Part shown: in pieces, positions 16,667 to 25,791 of the stretch
Layout of the letters: each line of letters starts with the position of its first letter
Numbering within the stretch: position 1 is the first letter of the stretch
DNA from: an uncultured Atopobiaceae bacterium
GTDB lineage: Bacteria > Actinomycetota > Coriobacteriia > Coriobacteriales > Atopobiaceae
NCBI GenBank assembly: GCA_944322145.1
Contig: CALUNW010000001.1
Location: forward strand, 62,001 to 126,000
DNA length: 64,000 nt
Direction of reading: 5' to 3'
The notes under the pieces: generated by a model
Database searches by the model: none
What the model was told of the DNA's origin: nothing
The model's input: only the letters and a program-made list of their open reading frames with translations
Program-made: the position numbers and the translations under genes

Positions 16667-16788
16667 GAGAGCGGGCCGGATGACGACCGGACTTCACCTT
16701 TTACATTTAATAAGCCGGTGAGAGCTCTTGTTTTCTACGTGAATATGGGGAGGGGGTCACTATAATAGAGCGCGTTGAATGACGGTTG
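16667..16788 (+). promoter_or_regulatory. Candidate invertible segment carrying the loaP/glycan-operon promoter
   Basis: These 122 bp lie between two 16-bp inverted sites. They contain a consensus -10 TATAAT at 16761-16766 reading rightward into loaP; the -35 is weak. An additional half-site-like caccttttac occurs at 16695-16704. In the present orientation the promoter faces loaP (ON); inversion would turn it toward the recombinase 3' end. Inversion is inferred from sequence, not observed. Confidence 0.75.
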
Positions 16789-16804
16789 AAAAGGTGTACC
16801 TTTT
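16789..16804 (-). repeat. Right inverted site of the invertible promoter
   Basis: The site is AAAAGGTGTACCTTTT: the same 7-bp arms around GT. The two sites differ only in the central dinucleotide, which is complementary, as expected for serine-recombinase crossover sites in inverted orientation. It lies in the 5' leader of loaP. Confidence 0.9.
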
Positions 16805-16844
16805 GCGGCTCTCACGCTGCGGGGACGCCGGAAGGGAGACGGGC

Positions 16845-17438
16845 TTGGCGAGCACCGCAGCGCATAACGCCACGACGCGCATGCCCATGGGGCTCCCGTG
16901 CGGTAGGCGCTCCCCGCGCGGTCGGCAGCGGTGGTACCTCGCCCGCGTGCCCGAGGGCCGCGAGCGCGCCATCTGCGAGACGCTGCGCCGGGTCGTGAGC
17001 CCGGAGCTGCTCGACGACGCCTTCGTCATGTCCCGCGAGCACTGGTTCTCCCACGAGGGGAGCTGGCACCTCGACACCGTCCCGATGTACCGCGGCTACG
17101 TCTTCCTGGCCAGCCGCGACGCCGTGGGGCTCGGCAAGGCCCTCTCCGCGCTGACGCTGCCCGTCGAGCTCGTGGGCGCCTTCGGGCGCTCCTACCTGCC
17201 GCTCTCCGACGAGGCGCGCGATTGGTTTGAGCAGACGATGGACGAGAAGTACGTGCTGCGCAACAGCGTCGCCTCCATCGTGGACGGCCGGCTCCTCGTG
17301 AGCGAGGGCCCGCTCAGGGGCCAGGAGGCGCGCGTCAGCCGCGTGGACCGCCACCGCAGGCGCTGCCTCGTCACCGTGAGCGACCGCGACGGCGGCTTCG
17401 CCGAGACCATGCCCATCGACGTCCCGGTCAAGAGGTAG
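16845..17438 (+). CDS. loaP: LoaP-like NusG paralogue, transcription antiterminator
   Basis: The protein has 197 residues. The NGN domain begins at RWYLARVPEGRERAICETLR and has the RfaH/LoaP-type stretch TVPMYRGYVFLASRDAVGL; the C-terminal KOW domain holds VSEGPLRGQEARVSRVDRH. Such specialised NusG paralogues ride RNA polymerase and prevent termination in long polysaccharide operons. I chose TTG 16845 because AAGGGAG lies 6 nt upstream. An ATG at 16779 would run through the recombination site and is less likely. Its stop overlaps the next gene by 1 nt, so it leads the operon it should control. Confidence 0.85.
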   Translation: MASTAAHNATTRMPMGLPCGRRSPRGRQRWYLARVPEGRERAICETLRRVVSPELLDDAFVMSREHWFSHEGSWHLDTVPMYRGYVFLASRDAVGLGKALSALTLPVELVGAFGRSYLPLSDEARDWFEQTMDEKYVLRNSVASIVDGRLLVSEGPLRGQEARVSRVDRHRRRCLVTVSDRDGGFAETMPIDVPVKR

Positions 17439-18211
17439 TGGTGATCGGCGTGGCGACGATAGGGGAGAGGGAGACGTCTGTGTCTGCTGCAGGCGAGAAG
17501 GACGTGCGCGTCGCGACCGCGAGGCGCTACGACTTCCCGGGCTGCGGCAGCACCGAGAAGGACGTGGAGACCGAGGCTGCAGCGGAGCGCCTGCGCTCGG
17601 ACAGGCTTGGGTACCGCGTCGCCAAGCGCGTCTTCGACGTCGTCTTCAGCGCTTGCGTGCTCGTGTGTCTGAGCTGTCTCTTCCTCATCATTGCCGTCGC
17701 GATCAAGCTCGACGATCCCGAGGGTCCCGTCCTCTTCTCGCAGGTTCGCGTGGGGCGTGACGGACGTGAGTTCCGCATGTGGAAGTTCCGGAGCATGGTC
17801 GCCGACGCCGAGAGCCGTCTCGCCGCCCTTACCGCGAAAAACGAGAAGGACGGACCGGTCTTCAAGATCGCCGACGACCCGCGCATCACGCGCGTGGGAC
17901 ACGTCATCCGCAAGCTCTCGCTCGACGAGCTCCCGCAGTTCGCCAACGTGCTCGTAGGCGACCTCTCGGTCGTGGGCCCGCGCCCCGCGTTGCCAAAGGA
18001 GGTCGCCGAGTACACGCCGCGCCAGCGCCAGAGGCTCTCGGTCAAGCAGGGCCTCACCTGCCTCTGGCAGACCAGGCGCGACCGCGACTCCATCACCTTC
18101 GACGAGTGGGTCGAGCTCGACCTGCTCTACATCAGGAAGTGCTCGGTCCTGACGGACCTCAAGCTCATCGTCCAGACCGTGGGCTGCGTGCTCACCGCGC
18201 AGGGGAGCTGA
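17438..18211 (+). CDS. Undecaprenyl-phosphate sugar-1-phosphate transferase
   Basis: The protein has 257 residues. After an ~65-residue hydrophilic N-terminus there is one membrane helix (VFSACVLVCLSCLFLIIAVA) and then the bacterial sugar transferase domain with MWKFRSMVADAESRL, RKLSLDELPQFANVL and GDLSVVGPRPALP. It starts repeat-unit synthesis by moving sugar-1-phosphate onto undecaprenyl phosphate. Being right after loaP makes it the first biosynthetic gene of the operon. Sugar specificity cannot be read from sequence. Confidence 0.92.
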   Translation: MVIGVATIGERETSVSAAGEKDVRVATARRYDFPGCGSTEKDVETEAAAERLRSDRLGYRVAKRVFDVVFSACVLVCLSCLFLIIAVAIKLDDPEGPVLFSQVRVGRDGREFRMWKFRSMVADAESRLAALTAKNEKDGPVFKIADDPRITRVGHVIRKLSLDELPQFANVLVGDLSVVGPRPALPKEVAEYTPRQRQRLSVKQGLTCLWQTRRDRDSITFDEWVELDLLYIRKCSVLTDLKLIVQTVGCVLTAQGS

Positions 18212-18214
18212 GCG

Positions 18215-19354
18215 ATGGGGGAGCCGATTAGGGTCGCCCACGTCGTCGGCAAGATGGTCGGCGGCGGTGTCGAGCAGGTCGTGATGAACTACTACCGGCA
18301 CATCGACCGCGACCGGGTCCAGTTCGACTTCCTCGTGGACGCAGACTCCACGCTCGTGCCCCGCGACGAGATCGAGTCGCTCGGCGGGAGGGTCTTCGTC
18401 GTCCCGCCCTACCAGCATGTCATCGCGTACCAGCGCGAGCTCGTCCGCCTGTTCCGGCAGGAGCGCTGGCCGATCGTCCACAGCCACGTGAACTCGCTCT
18501 CCGTCTTCCCGCTGCGCGCGGCGAAGAGGGCGGGCGTGCCCGTGCGCATCGCGCACAGCCATGCCACGGCAGGCGAGGGAGAGTTTGTCCGAAACGTGTT
18601 GAAATGCACTCTTCGTCCGCTTGCGAACCTTTATCCCACCCATCGACTTGCGTGCAGTGAGCATGCGGGAAAATGGCTCTTCGGTAGCGAGCGTTTCGAC
18701 ATTCTTGTCAACGCTTTCGATGTTAACGGGCTCCGGTTTAGAGAATCTGCCCGCGCATTGTTCCGCCATGCTCATAACATCGATAAAACTTCAGTCGTGT
18801 TCGGCCACGCTGGACGCTTTGCCCCGCCGAAGAATCAAGCGAAGCTGATTCGTATCTTTTCCCGAGTTGTCGCCAAACGTCCGGAATCCAAAATGGTACT
18901 CGCCGGCCAGGGCCCGGATCTTGCACCGTGTAGGGAGCTCGCAAAGGAGCTGGGAGTCGAGGGCAAGGTTATCTTCCCGGGGCAGTGCCGCGACATGGAT
19001 GCGTTCTACTCAGGGATAGATATGTTCCTGTTTCCGAGTACATATGAGGGCTTTGGCCTGGCGCTCGTTGAGGCACAGGCGGCAGGGCTCCCGTGTCTTG
19101 CGTCATCGTCGGTCTGCCAAGAGGCAAACCCGACTCAGGAGGTTGTCTTCGCTCCCCTTGATGACGAATCGGCATGGGAGGCGGCAATGCTCAGCATGAA
19201 GCCTCGCCAAGACAGAGCGCTGACGGTAGACGAAGTGCGGCGTCTGAAACATTTTGATATTACCGGCGCCGCTTCTGGGCTGGTTTCGTACTACGAAGAG
19301 ATTGCGCACAAGTTTGTTCCAGCGTGCGCGGCTCAGAGTGAGAGGCGTCGCTAA
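18215..19354 (+). CDS. Glycosyltransferase family 4
   Basis: The protein has 379 residues with two Rossmann-like halves. The N-terminus has VAHVVGKMVGGGVEQVVMNY and HSHVNSLSVFPLRAAKRAG; the C-terminal nucleotide-sugar site has FGHAGRFAPPKNQAKLIRIF and FLFPSTYEGFGLALVEAQAA with the catalytic E..F..GL..E pattern. It would add a sugar to the lipid-linked glycan. GC content falls from about base 18,560 within this gene, suggesting a junction with imported DNA. Confidence 0.88.
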   Translation: MGEPIRVAHVVGKMVGGGVEQVVMNYYRHIDRDRVQFDFLVDADSTLVPRDEIESLGGRVFVVPPYQHVIAYQRELVRLFRQERWPIVHSHVNSLSVFPLRAAKRAGVPVRIAHSHATAGEGEFVRNVLKCTLRPLANLYPTHRLACSEHAGKWLFGSERFDILVNAFDVNGLRFRESARALFRHAHNIDKTSVVFGHAGRFAPPKNQAKLIRIFSRVVAKRPESKMVLAGQGPDLAPCRELAKELGVEGKVIFPGQCRDMDAFYSGIDMFLFPSTYEGFGLALVEAQAAGLPCLASSSVCQEANPTQEVVFAPLDDESAWEAAMLSMKPRQDRALTVDEVRRLKHFDITGAASGLVSYYEEIAHKFVPACAAQSERRR

Positions 19355-20298
19355 TGAGCGAGCCTTTGGTATCGGTCATAGTGCCCGTTCATAACGCAAT
19401 GCCGTATCTGGGGGCGTGCATCCGAAGCGTTACGGGGCAGGCATACGCGAACATGAAGATCATCGTCGTGAACGATGGCTCGACGGATGGCTCGGGGGGG
19501 CTGTGCGACGAGCTGGCTGCGAGAGACGCGAGAATCACCGTTATTCATAAAAGCAACGGTGGCGTCGGCACCGCGCGCAACTGCGCTCTCGCTGCTGCAA
19601 GCGGGGAGTGGATTACCTTCGTCGACTCCGATGATATCTTGGAGCCTTGGTGCGTGTCGGCTCTGCTCTCCGCCGTACGCGCCAGCGATGCGGAGGTGGC
19701 GATAGGTGGATATCGCACAATTCAAAAGGGCGGAAAACCTGGTGGACTCGTTGCCCCAATTGAAGAGCGAGCCTCGGTGTCCGCACGCCGCGCGCTCGAG
19801 ATGCTCATGTACCAGGAGGGTGTAGACACGGCGCCATGGGGCAAGCTGTTCCGGGCGGACATGCTTGATGGGGTGCGGTTCCCGTCGCTGCCTTCAAGTG
19901 AGGACCTGGCGACAGTGTACAAGCCCTTGCTGAAAAGCACCAAGGTTGCAATCGTCAGAGACAGCGGCTATCGATACCGCGTTATCCCGGAATCTCTCAG
20001 TTCCTCCAGGCGCGAGGAAGCCGCATGGTATGTAGCCCGCGAGGTCGCCGATGACATTCTCGAAAGATATCCGGACCTCTATAGGGCTTGTAGCTGCCGC
20101 AGGCTCTCGTTCGCTTTTCATGTCATGGCGCAAGCGCAGGATCCGGATGTGGTTTGTTCTCTCTGGCGTGAGGTTATAGCCACGAGAGGTTGTGTGCTTA
20201 AGGACGGACGGGCGCGTAAGAAAGCGCGAGTTGCCGCGCTCTTGTCCTATGCGGGCAGGGGCATCGTGCTCGAGGCCCTAAGGCATCAAAACCAGTAA
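19354..20298 (+). CDS. Glycosyltransferase family 2
   Basis: The protein has 314 residues. It has the GT-A start VSVIVPVHNAMPYLGACIRS, nucleotide-binding VNDGSTDGSGGLCDEL and metal-binding DSDD in GEWITFVDSDDILEP. The ATG overlaps the preceding TAA (TAATG), so translation is coupled. Donor and acceptor are unknown. Confidence 0.88.
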   Translation: MSEPLVSVIVPVHNAMPYLGACIRSVTGQAYANMKIIVVNDGSTDGSGGLCDELAARDARITVIHKSNGGVGTARNCALAAASGEWITFVDSDDILEPWCVSALLSAVRASDAEVAIGGYRTIQKGGKPGGLVAPIEERASVSARRALEMLMYQEGVDTAPWGKLFRADMLDGVRFPSLPSSEDLATVYKPLLKSTKVAIVRDSGYRYRVIPESLSSSRREEAAWYVAREVADDILERYPDLYRACSCRRLSFAFHVMAQAQDPDVVCSLWREVIATRGCVLKDGRARKKARVAALLSYAGRGIVLEALRHQNQ

Positions 20299-20318
20299 AG
20301 GGGTGAGGATACGAATCG

Positions 20319-21341
20319 ATGAGAGTCATAAGCTGCGCAAGCTATTATGGGACGGGGTCAAGTGCTATAACCGACTACGTGTCGGAGTTCGATGGCGTGT
20401 TCTCACTCACCAACGAGGAGTTCCGTTTCTTGCACGATCCCGACGGCATCGACGACCTTGCCTTCCATCTGCTAGAGAACCACAACCGTCACAACGCGGG
20501 CCACGCACTCAAGCGTTACAAGCGGCTTGTCGACTTCTACGACGGCAACATCTTTGGTAGGAAGTACGCGCCGTTCTTCCATGACCGCTGGAAAGAGATC
20601 TCGTATCGCTACATCGACGAACTGACTGACTTTAAGTTCAACGGGTGGTGGATGTACGACCTCTATGACCGGGGCTCTTGGTTCTACTTCCGCAAGCGCA
20701 TTGCCAACAAGCTGCTGCACAAGACTATTTGGCGCAACAGACCTGATCGTGTGCTTAACACCATGAAAAACGAGGTTACCTACTGTGCTGCTCCGACAGA
20801 GGAGCGCTTCGTGAGCCTCACGAAAGACTACATCAAGGAGCTGCTTAACGAGGCAAGCGGCGGCGCTAGAACTGTGATGGTAGACCAGATTGTCCCTCCA
20901 TCCAACTTGCCTCGCTACACGCGCTACTTTGATGACATCAAGGTCGTTGTCGTGGATCGAGATCCCCGTGACCTTTACCTCCTTGAGAAGGTTGAGTGGA
21001 AGGACGGCGTTATCCCTCACGACGATGTTGAGACTTTCGTGAAGTGGTACCGCTACACTCGACAGCATCGCAAAAAAGAGATCTTTGATGGAAGGACGGC
21101 GTTATTCGTCCGGTTTGAAGATTTGTTGTATAGGTACGACGCCGAAACAGAGCGCCTGCGTGATTTCCTCGATCTCGACGATGCCGCACATGTTGCACCT
21201 AGGACTTTGCTTATCCCCGAGCGCTCAAAGCGCAATACGCGTAAGTGGCTGGAATACCCCGAGTACGCTGCCGACATCGCCTATATAGAAAAGCAGATTC
21301 CTGAGCATCTGTACGACTACTCATCCGTTGAGGTGATTTGA
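20319..21341 (+). CDS. Sulfotransferase-like protein
   Basis: The protein has 340 residues. The N-terminus SCASYYGTGSSAITDYVSEF is a plausible 5'-phosphosulfate-binding loop and VVVVDRDPRDLYLLEKVEW a plausible 3'-phosphate-binding region of P-loop sulfotransferases. In this context it may sulfate the glycan using PAPS. No sulfate-activation genes are in the window. The stop overlaps the next ATG (ATGA). Another PAPS-independent role cannot be excluded. Confidence 0.6.
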   Translation: MRVISCASYYGTGSSAITDYVSEFDGVFSLTNEEFRFLHDPDGIDDLAFHLLENHNRHNAGHALKRYKRLVDFYDGNIFGRKYAPFFHDRWKEISYRYIDELTDFKFNGWWMYDLYDRGSWFYFRKRIANKLLHKTIWRNRPDRVLNTMKNEVTYCAAPTEERFVSLTKDYIKELLNEASGGARTVMVDQIVPPSNLPRYTRYFDDIKVVVVDRDPRDLYLLEKVEWKDGVIPHDDVETFVKWYRYTRQHRKKEIFDGRTALFVRFEDLLYRYDAETERLRDFLDLDDAAHVAPRTLLIPERSKRNTRKWLEYPEYAADIAYIEKQIPEHLYDYSSVEVI

Positions 21342-22531
21342 TGAGATTCACGTTCGTATTCGATGGCTTGGGGTGCGGCGGCATCGAGCGTGTGGGTGTA
21401 GATTACTGCAATGCGCTTACTCGAAGGGGCCATGACGTAGCCGTGGTAAACCTTGTTCCTGGGAAGAACGAGTTTACAACCCAACTGGACAGTAAAATCT
21501 CTTATATGGAGTGCAACTACCCTAAATCACTCGCCCCTGAGCGTTACTGCACGCTCATAAAACGTAGGAGCTGGGGTCGCTACGCCTATCCGCTTGCGCA
21601 TGCGGTGGCGACGGTCGCAACTGCTTTGAGAATGCCTTTTTTGAAGTACGGTGTCCCGGAGGCGGACATCTCTGTCGCCATGTCAGGGCACTATAACGAT
21701 CTCACCTTTGTGGCTAAGGGCATCGCGCCGGCAAGGGCATCAATCGCCTGGCTCCACGGCTCCATCTCGTCGTATCTGCTCATAAGCGACGGTTACATCA
21801 ATCTATATAAGAGGATACGCAACCTTGTGAGTCTGGTCGATGAGGGGAACGAGGAGTTCGCATACGCAAATCGTTACATTCAGTTTAATATGCGTAAAAT
21901 ATATAATTTTGTATCTGAACAACAGACGCGATCTTCAAAAGAAAAAGCGGATCAGTATCGTCGCAAGTATGGCCAATTCGTCCTTATGGTTTCGAGATTT
22001 GACTATCCGCACAAAGACCAGATGACCGTGATTCGATCCCTGCCGATTCTTCAGGAGCTTTACGGGCTTGCTCCGAAGGTAGTTTTCGTAGGTGACGGCG
22101 ATAGCCTGGGTGCGGCAAAAGAGCTTGCTTGTGAGCTTGGCGTGGACGATCAAGTGATATTCGTCGGGTTTGATTCCGATCCGGCGAGTTACTACGAAGC
22201 ATGCAAAGTGGTAGTACAGGCGAGTGCGGGCAATGAAGGCCTCCCAACGACAATCTTAGAGGGAATGTTCTTCGGAAAGCCGGTTGTGGCGACGGATGTC
22301 CGTACGGGCCCCCGTGAAATTCTGGGCGACAACGAATATGGTTTGCTATGTCGAATTAAAGATCCCGAGAGCCTGGCACGTAAAGTCGGCCTTTTGCTCT
22401 CGGATCCCGATGTATACAGCCGATACGCGACTGCTGGCAAGAGACGGACGGCAGATTTCACTGAAGAAAAGTCGCTTGATGCCTTGCTTGATTTTGCGAA
22501 GTCCATCTTGGAGATTGAAGGCAGGGTTTAA
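21341..22531 (+). CDS. Glycosyltransferase family 4
   Basis: The protein has 396 residues. It opens with FVFDGLGCGGIERVGVDYCN and has the C-terminal donor-site stretches LMVSRFDYPHKDQMTVIRSL and NEGLPTTILEGMFFGKPVVA with the expected E-x7-E pattern. ATG 21341 overlaps the previous stop. It is AT-richer than chromosomal genes around it, like the rest of the operon. Confidence 0.87.
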   Translation: MRFTFVFDGLGCGGIERVGVDYCNALTRRGHDVAVVNLVPGKNEFTTQLDSKISYMECNYPKSLAPERYCTLIKRRSWGRYAYPLAHAVATVATALRMPFLKYGVPEADISVAMSGHYNDLTFVAKGIAPARASIAWLHGSISSYLLISDGYINLYKRIRNLVSLVDEGNEEFAYANRYIQFNMRKIYNFVSEQQTRSSKEKADQYRRKYGQFVLMVSRFDYPHKDQMTVIRSLPILQELYGLAPKVVFVGDGDSLGAAKELACELGVDDQVIFVGFDSDPASYYEACKVVVQASAGNEGLPTTILEGMFFGKPVVATDVRTGPREILGDNEYGLLCRIKDPESLARKVGLLLSDPDVYSRYATAGKRRTADFTEEKSLDALLDFAKSILEIEGRV

Positions 22532-23538
22532 TGAAGGCCAAAAAAGAGCAGCAGTTGCGCTTGGACTTTTCAATAATCGTGCCTGCGTATAATGCCGAAC
22601 GCTCGATTGCAAGATGCATCGAGTCGGCATGCTCTCAAGAGTACGAAAGTTATGAAGTGATTATTGTGGACGATGGCTCAACGGATGGCACATCCTCAAT
22701 CGTCCAGGAATTGATGCATGACGTTCACAATCTGCGTCTTATTAGCCAATCTAATCAAGGTGTCTATCGATCGCGGAGAGTTGGGGTAGAAGCCGCGCGT
22801 GGAGAGTACTGCCTGTTCCTCGATGCGGATGACTCAGTCGTTAACAACCTATTGAACTCACTGCGTCCAACTATAGAACTATATCCAGACATGATTGTTT
22901 TTAATGCCAAGTCAGAACATGGTTCTTTATGCCCTGGCGAATGGCTTCGGTCATTGAACCTTGCGGAGGCGCGACGAGAGATGGTTGCGGGCCACCTGAT
23001 GAATCCAATCTGGAATAAATGTATCAAGAGGTCAGTCCTTTTGAAATCATCTCTCGATGATTCAGAAGGGCGCCTGGTTTACGGAGAGGACGCCATTCAG
23101 GTTGCGAGCGTGCTGTGTCACTGCAAAAAGGTTATCGGCCTCAACAAGACTCTGTACAGATACACAGCGAACGATGAAAGCGTAACAAGTACAATTGATC
23201 CTCAGCTGCGCTTTGATCAGAGCGTAAGAAAACAAAGGCTCATGTGTTCTCACATGCTTGAATGGGATCTGATAGGACAGACTCTATCAGGCTTCAAGGC
23301 TAACTGCTTAATTTATTGCGCCGATTATTGTAGGGCTCTTGCTCTCTTCAATGAGCCAGAGGCGATAGTTGCTTTGGCAAAGTCAGAGTTCTTTGCGGCA
23401 TCAAAGAAGGGGTTCGACAGATCCCTGCTGTCCCTCAGGCAGCGTGCCATTGTGACAGCGCTAATTACCAAAACAAGGCTTGCGGCGCTTGCCCTTTGTG
23501 CGTTCGCGCAAGTCATGCAGAAATATGGGGAGCGCTAA
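22531..23538 (+). CDS. Glycosyltransferase family 2
   Basis: The protein has 335 residues with a GT-A fold: FSIIVPAYNAERSIARCIES, VDDGSTDGTSSIVQEL and the DxD-type CLFLDADDSVV. Start and stop both overlap neighbours by one base (TAATG), so it is translationally coupled within the glycan operon. Confidence 0.88.
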   Translation: MKAKKEQQLRLDFSIIVPAYNAERSIARCIESACSQEYESYEVIIVDDGSTDGTSSIVQELMHDVHNLRLISQSNQGVYRSRRVGVEAARGEYCLFLDADDSVVNNLLNSLRPTIELYPDMIVFNAKSEHGSLCPGEWLRSLNLAEARREMVAGHLMNPIWNKCIKRSVLLKSSLDDSEGRLVYGEDAIQVASVLCHCKKVIGLNKTLYRYTANDESVTSTIDPQLRFDQSVRKQRLMCSHMLEWDLIGQTLSGFKANCLIYCADYCRALALFNEPEAIVALAKSEFFAASKKGFDRSLLSLRQRAIVTALITKTRLAALALCAFAQVMQKYGER

Positions 23539-24659
23539 TGTGGGAGTATTTTACCTGCTTCACACTCTCTTCTTTGATTGCGTTCGCGGCGGGAAGAGGG
23601 GGCAGAGTTCTTGAATCGAAAGTTAGGGTGGCGGCACTGATTCTGGCGATATGTACCCCCGTTGTTCTGCTTGCTGCTTTACGTGACTACACAATTGGGA
23701 CAGACGTGCAGGTGTATGGAATCTATTCTTATAGACTTGCGCATGGCCGCTCTCTCTTTGAGTATATCTCGCTTGTTTCGTCTGAGTTCGAAATAGCTTA
23801 TATGGTGTTGGTCTGGGCAATCTCAAATATGTTCCATTCGATACCAGTGCTCCTCGGGGCGATTGCGCTTTGCGCCACGGCTCCTGTTGTGGTGGCTTGC
23901 TTCAAGCTATCTCCCAGGTACGCGTGGCTCGGTCTTACCATATATTACTTGATGTTCTTTGGAGCAACACTGAACTATTTAAGACAAGGGACAGCACTTG
24001 GTTTTGTATTATTAGCGGCAGCGTATCTCATTAAGGAAAAGCCCGTCGGTTATTTCATTTCGTCGTTGTTGGCGATTTGCTTCCATCAGACAGCGATTCT
24101 CTCGTTGCCCATGCTCGTTATCTACTGGATTGAAATGGGCGGGAACAATTCGCCGCGAGCGAGTAAGGGAAGCTTTCTTCTGAAAGCTCTTGTGCTCATT
24201 GTCGCACTATGCGTGGTTGTTTTCGGTGATCGGCTCGTGTTGCTTTTTTCATCTGCGAAAGACTCGTATAGCGCGCAAGTTACGCGTCTGGGCCAAGGTG
24301 GCATCAGCCTTTCGATTACTGCCATTCTCTTTTTGATTATTTTCGTGCTGTGCATGCACCAGTTAAGCCGTTCGTGTGAACCATCTAGTCACTGTAGCTT
24401 CCTGGTCCATTTAGCTCTGCTTGGTTTCATTTTCCGTTTTTTAACGGTGTGGCAGGGGCAGTTGGAACGAGTCGCTCTGTATTACTTGGTTTTCGTTGCT
24501 CTTGCGGCTCCCTTAGTTGCCTCAAGCTTAAAAGAGAAGGATGCTGTGCCCTTTGGGGCGGCTCTGCTCTTCCTCTCATTGCTTTACTTCTTAACATACT
24601 ATGTCAACCTAGGTTTTTCAGAAATATATCCGTACGTATTTAATCCTCTGATCGTTTAG
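23538..24659 (+). CDS. Wzy-like / EpsG-family polysaccharide polymerase
   Basis: The protein has 373 residues and is strongly hydrophobic, with about ten predicted membrane segments. EpsG-type features are LRDYTIGTDVQVYGIYSYRL near residue 55 and GATLNYLRQGTALGFVLLAA, with a conserved R near a His (LAICFHQTAILSLPML). It would join repeat units on the outer face of the membrane. ATG 23538 overlaps the previous TAA. Confidence 0.8.
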   Translation: MWEYFTCFTLSSLIAFAAGRGGRVLESKVRVAALILAICTPVVLLAALRDYTIGTDVQVYGIYSYRLAHGRSLFEYISLVSSEFEIAYMVLVWAISNMFHSIPVLLGAIALCATAPVVVACFKLSPRYAWLGLTIYYLMFFGATLNYLRQGTALGFVLLAAAYLIKEKPVGYFISSLLAICFHQTAILSLPMLVIYWIEMGGNNSPRASKGSFLLKALVLIVALCVVVFGDRLVLLFSSAKDSYSAQVTRLGQGGISLSITAILFLIIFVLCMHQLSRSCEPSSHCSFLVHLALLGFIFRFLTVWQGQLERVALYYLVFVALAAPLVASSLKEKDAVPFGAALLFLSLLYFLTYYVNLGFSEIYPYVFNPLIV

Positions 24660-24683
24660 GTCGCGGAGATACAGGACACGACT

Positions 24684-25790
24684 ATGCACCAACAATCAAT
24701 CGGCATCGTCACACTAGTGGACAACCTGAACTATGGAAATCGGTTGCAGAACTACGCAGTCGACTCAATCTACAGGCGTTTGGGGCTGTTGCCTACGACG
24801 CTTATAAACGAGCGTGTACCGGTTATAATTAAAGTGAAATCAGCAGTTAAGAGTATTATCGGCAGGGGCGAGGCTGTCCCTAACCCTAGTAAGGATCCAC
24901 GCTACCCTTTGTTTGTAGAATTCAACGAATCCCTAAAGTTTGAAAGGGTAACGAGCTGGAGGGGGCTGTCGGATCAATACGATTTGTTTTCAACTGGAAG
25001 CGATCAGATCTGGAATCCATGGTACTCTCCGGATTTGCGTTGGCCTTTTTTGGAGTTTGCAAAAAAGGGGCAGCGTATTGCGCTCTGTCCGAGCATAGGC
25101 ATCGATACGATACCATCAAAATTCGAAAAAAGCCTAAGACGTGGGACTCGGGGCTTTGACGTCCTTACAGTAAGAGAGTACGCAGGCAAGGCGATTTTGG
25201 ATGGTCTTGGCTGCACCGGCTCTACGGTTCTAGCGGATCCGACCATAATGCTTGAGCCAGAGGACTGGATGCGGGTCTCTGACGATTCGGCGACTCCAAC
25301 CGAGCCGTACGTATTCGTGTATATGCTTGGCCGGCAAACGGAGCCAATCAGGAACTACGTCGAAGATGTGGCAGGGGGCAAGTCGGTGGTAGCTCTGAGC
25401 GATCATTGCGATTTGGATGGTGTTTTGGCTGGTCCCGCTCAATTCATCGACCTAATCGCAAAAGCAGATGCCGTTGTAACTGATTCGTTCCATGGCTCGG
25501 TCTTCTCTATGCTCCTCGATACGCCACTAACAATAGTCAAGCGCATGGGGAGGGGCTCTGAGCTAAATTCGCGCATTGAAACCTTTGTCAAAAAGTTTCA
25601 TCTGGAGAGTGCCCTGTTTGAAAGCGGTGGTGGGAATGTCTTGCTTAACAATAAGACCAAGCGAAAGGTGCTCGATGACGAGAGGTTTCTTTATCTGCGG
25701 CACCTGAGCCGCTATTTCGATCGTCAAGCTATCGACAGTCTCGCGTCGACCCTGGGCTTGCATGAAATACTGGAGATGGGGACGAGGTAG
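24684..25790 (+). CDS. Polysaccharide pyruvyl transferase family protein
   Basis: The protein has 368 residues. Family features are GIVTLVDNLNYGNRLQNYAV, FSTGSDQIWNPWYSPDL, RIALCPSIGIDTIP, DVLTVREYAGKAILDGLGC, VLADPTIML and VVTDSFHGSVFSMLLDTPL. These enzymes add pyruvate ketals from phosphoenolpyruvate to sugars. The same fold is CsaB, which makes the wall ligand for SLH domains; an SLH protein is encoded at 47853. Which glycan is modified here is inference. Confidence 0.85.
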   Translation: MHQQSIGIVTLVDNLNYGNRLQNYAVDSIYRRLGLLPTTLINERVPVIIKVKSAVKSIIGRGEAVPNPSKDPRYPLFVEFNESLKFERVTSWRGLSDQYDLFSTGSDQIWNPWYSPDLRWPFLEFAKKGQRIALCPSIGIDTIPSKFEKSLRRGTRGFDVLTVREYAGKAILDGLGCTGSTVLADPTIMLEPEDWMRVSDDSATPTEPYVFVYMLGRQTEPIRNYVEDVAGGKSVVALSDHCDLDGVLAGPAQFIDLIAKADAVVTDSFHGSVFSMLLDTPLTIVKRMGRGSELNSRIETFVKKFHLESALFESGGGNVLLNNKTKRKVLDDERFLYLRHLSRYFDRQAIDSLASTLGLHEILEMGTR

Positions 25791-25791
25791 A

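Noticed and set aside
16779..16844. ATG 16779 as the loaP start, which would place the recombination site in the coding sequence
   Set aside because: No ribosome binding site, and ~45 residues of non-family sequence would precede the NGN domain; TTG 16845 has a good site. Not fully excluded.
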